NCBI GenBank assembly: GCA_002436115.1
Contig: DIXV01000017.1
Span: forward strand, 5,803 to 12,744
From: Streptococcus sp. UBA6071
GTDB taxonomy: Bacteria; Bacillota; Bacilli; Lactobacillales; Streptococcaceae
Direction: 5' to 3'
DNA length: 6,942 nt
Shown: positions 6,103-6,942 of the stretch, piece by piece
How the letters are laid out: each line of letters starts with the position of its first letter
Numbering within the stretch: the stretch's first letter is position 1
The notes under the pieces: generated by a model
Database searches by the model: none
What the model saw: the letters and a program-made list of their open reading frames with translations, nothing else
What the model was told of the DNA's origin: nothing
Made by a program: the position numbers and the translations under genes

Positions 6103-6942
6103 ATGACATTTAAGATTATTACAGATTCTACAGCAGACCTTTTACCAGAATGGACACGAGAAAAAGAAGTGCTTGTCCTAGGGCTAACGGTTCAGCTAGA
6201 TGGAGAGACTTATGAAACCGTGGGGGACAATCGTCTGACCAGTCCGGTTCTCCTTGACAAAATGACCGCTGGAAGCCAACCGACGACCAGTCAAGTGAAT
6301 GTTGGACAATTTGAAAACACGTTTCGTCAGTCAGCTGAGTCAGGAGAGGCTATACTTTATGTTGCTTTCTCTTCTGTTTTTTCGGGAACTTACCAAAGTG
6401 CTGTTATGGCTCGAGAGATGGTCCTAGAGGACTATCCTGATGCTGTCATTGAAATCATCGATACCAAGGCAGCATCAAGCGGAGAAGGTTTCCTAGTCAT
6501 GGAGGCGGTAGCGGTGCGTGAAGCGGGTGGTAGTTTACTAGAGGCTAAAGCTAGAGTAGAAGACTTGGCCCCACGCTTGCGAACACTCTTTTTAGTGGAT
6601 GACCTTAATCACCTTTTACGCGGTGGTCGGATTTCGAAAACAGCAGCTTTTATTGGTGGTTTGGTTAATATAAAACCCATTATTGATATTCAGACAGATG
6701 GAACTTTGGGGACTGCTGCTAAGGTGAGAGGGAAGAAAAAAGCTCTTTCAGAACTTATCCGCTTGGGGTTAGAGGATTTAGATGAGCCTACCGTTGTTAT
6801 TGCCTATGCCGATGAGACAGCACCATATGAAGAGTTAAAAACGAGATTAGTAGAAGATTCTCGTATCAAGGAGGTTCTCTTATTTCCACTAGGACCAGTC
6901 ATTTCAGCCCATGTAGGACCAGGAACTGTAGCTCTCTTTAGT
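6103..6942 (+). CDS. degV: DegV family fatty-acid-binding protein (FakB type), 3'-truncated by window edge
   Basis: DegV/FakB proteins bind a fatty acid and present it to the kinase FakA, which makes acyl-phosphate for phospholipid synthesis from exogenous fatty acids. From ATG 6103 the frame stays open for 280 codons to the window end with no stop. As family members have about 280-290 residues, only a few are missing. Visible signatures in order: ITDSTADL near the N-terminus, SQPTTSQVNVGQFE with T61/T62, FSSVFSGTYQSA with S94, IDTKAASSGEGFLV (119-132), LLRGGRISKTAAFIGGLVNIKP (171-192) with R173, and HVGPGTVALF at 270-279 with H270. The Thr, Ser, Arg and His match positions that hold the fatty-acid carboxylate in FakB structures. 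AAGGAAA (6093-6098) lies 4 bases before the ATG. The gene follows rlmB by 10 bases with no terminator between. Which FakB paralogue this is, and its chain preference, cannot be read here. Confidence 0.94.
   Translation, partial: MTFKIITDSTADLLPEWTREKEVLVLGLTVQLDGETYETVGDNRLTSPVLLDKMTAGSQPTTSQVNVGQFENTFRQSAESGEAILYVAFSSVFSGTYQSAVMAREMVLEDYPDAVIEIIDTKAASSGEGFLVMEAVAVREAGGSLLEAKARVEDLAPRLRTLFLVDDLNHLLRGGRISKTAAFIGGLVNIKPIIDIQTDGTLGTAAKVRGKKKALSELIRLGLEDLDEPTVVIAYADETAPYEELKTRLVEDSRIKEVLLFPLGPVISAHVGPGTVALFS

Overview
The window is a compact, all plus-strand stretch of Firmicutes core genome. The protein sequences and the gene order pnp - cysE - cysS - mrnC ... rlmB - degV point to Streptococcus. 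PNPase, CysS, Mini-III and RlmB read very close to what I remember of the pneumococcal proteins. A relative of the S. suis group is my guess from general feel; the species cannot be fixed from sequence alone. No mobile element, CRISPR array, tRNA or rRNA is visible, and nearly all of the DNA is coding.

Layout. Positions 1-2009 hold polynucleotide phosphorylase (pnp), cut at its 5' end and missing about 80 residues. It is followed after a few bases by cysE (serine O-acetyltransferase, 2021-2605). A 131-base gap with two possible hairpins (2606-2736) leads to cysS (cysteinyl-tRNA synthetase, 2737-4080). mrnC (Mini-ribonuclease III, 4073-4489) overlaps the end of cysS by 8 bases. A separate unit follows: an extended -10 promoter near 4503-4531, an unrecognised membrane protein with four predicted helices and a long acidic tail (4561-5283), and a clear intrinsic terminator (5317-5349). 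A perfect extended -10 promoter touches that terminator and drives rlmB (23S rRNA 2'-O-ribose methyltransferase, 5364-6092). degV (FakB-type fatty-acid-binding protein, 6103 to the window end, lacking only a few C-terminal residues) follows 10 bases later.

How the genes fit together. PNPase, Mini-III and RlmB act in RNA turnover, 23S rRNA maturation and 23S rRNA modification. CysE makes the precursor of cysteine, and CysS loads cysteine onto tRNA, so supply and use of this amino acid are encoded side by side. DegV/FakB belongs to uptake of exogenous fatty acids and probably shares the rlmB transcript.

Most of the window is ordinary housekeeping DNA, and I see no strong evidence for a new multi-gene system. 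The points most worth a second look are these: rlmB has no Shine-Dalgarno sequence, and its -10 box places the transcript start on or next to the ATG, suggesting a leaderless mRNA; that -10 box lies in a 13-base perfect palindrome directly after the terminator; the acidic-tailed membrane protein sits as its own transcription unit between two 23S rRNA-processing genes; and the cysE-cysS gap may be structured or may be the scar of a lost gene.
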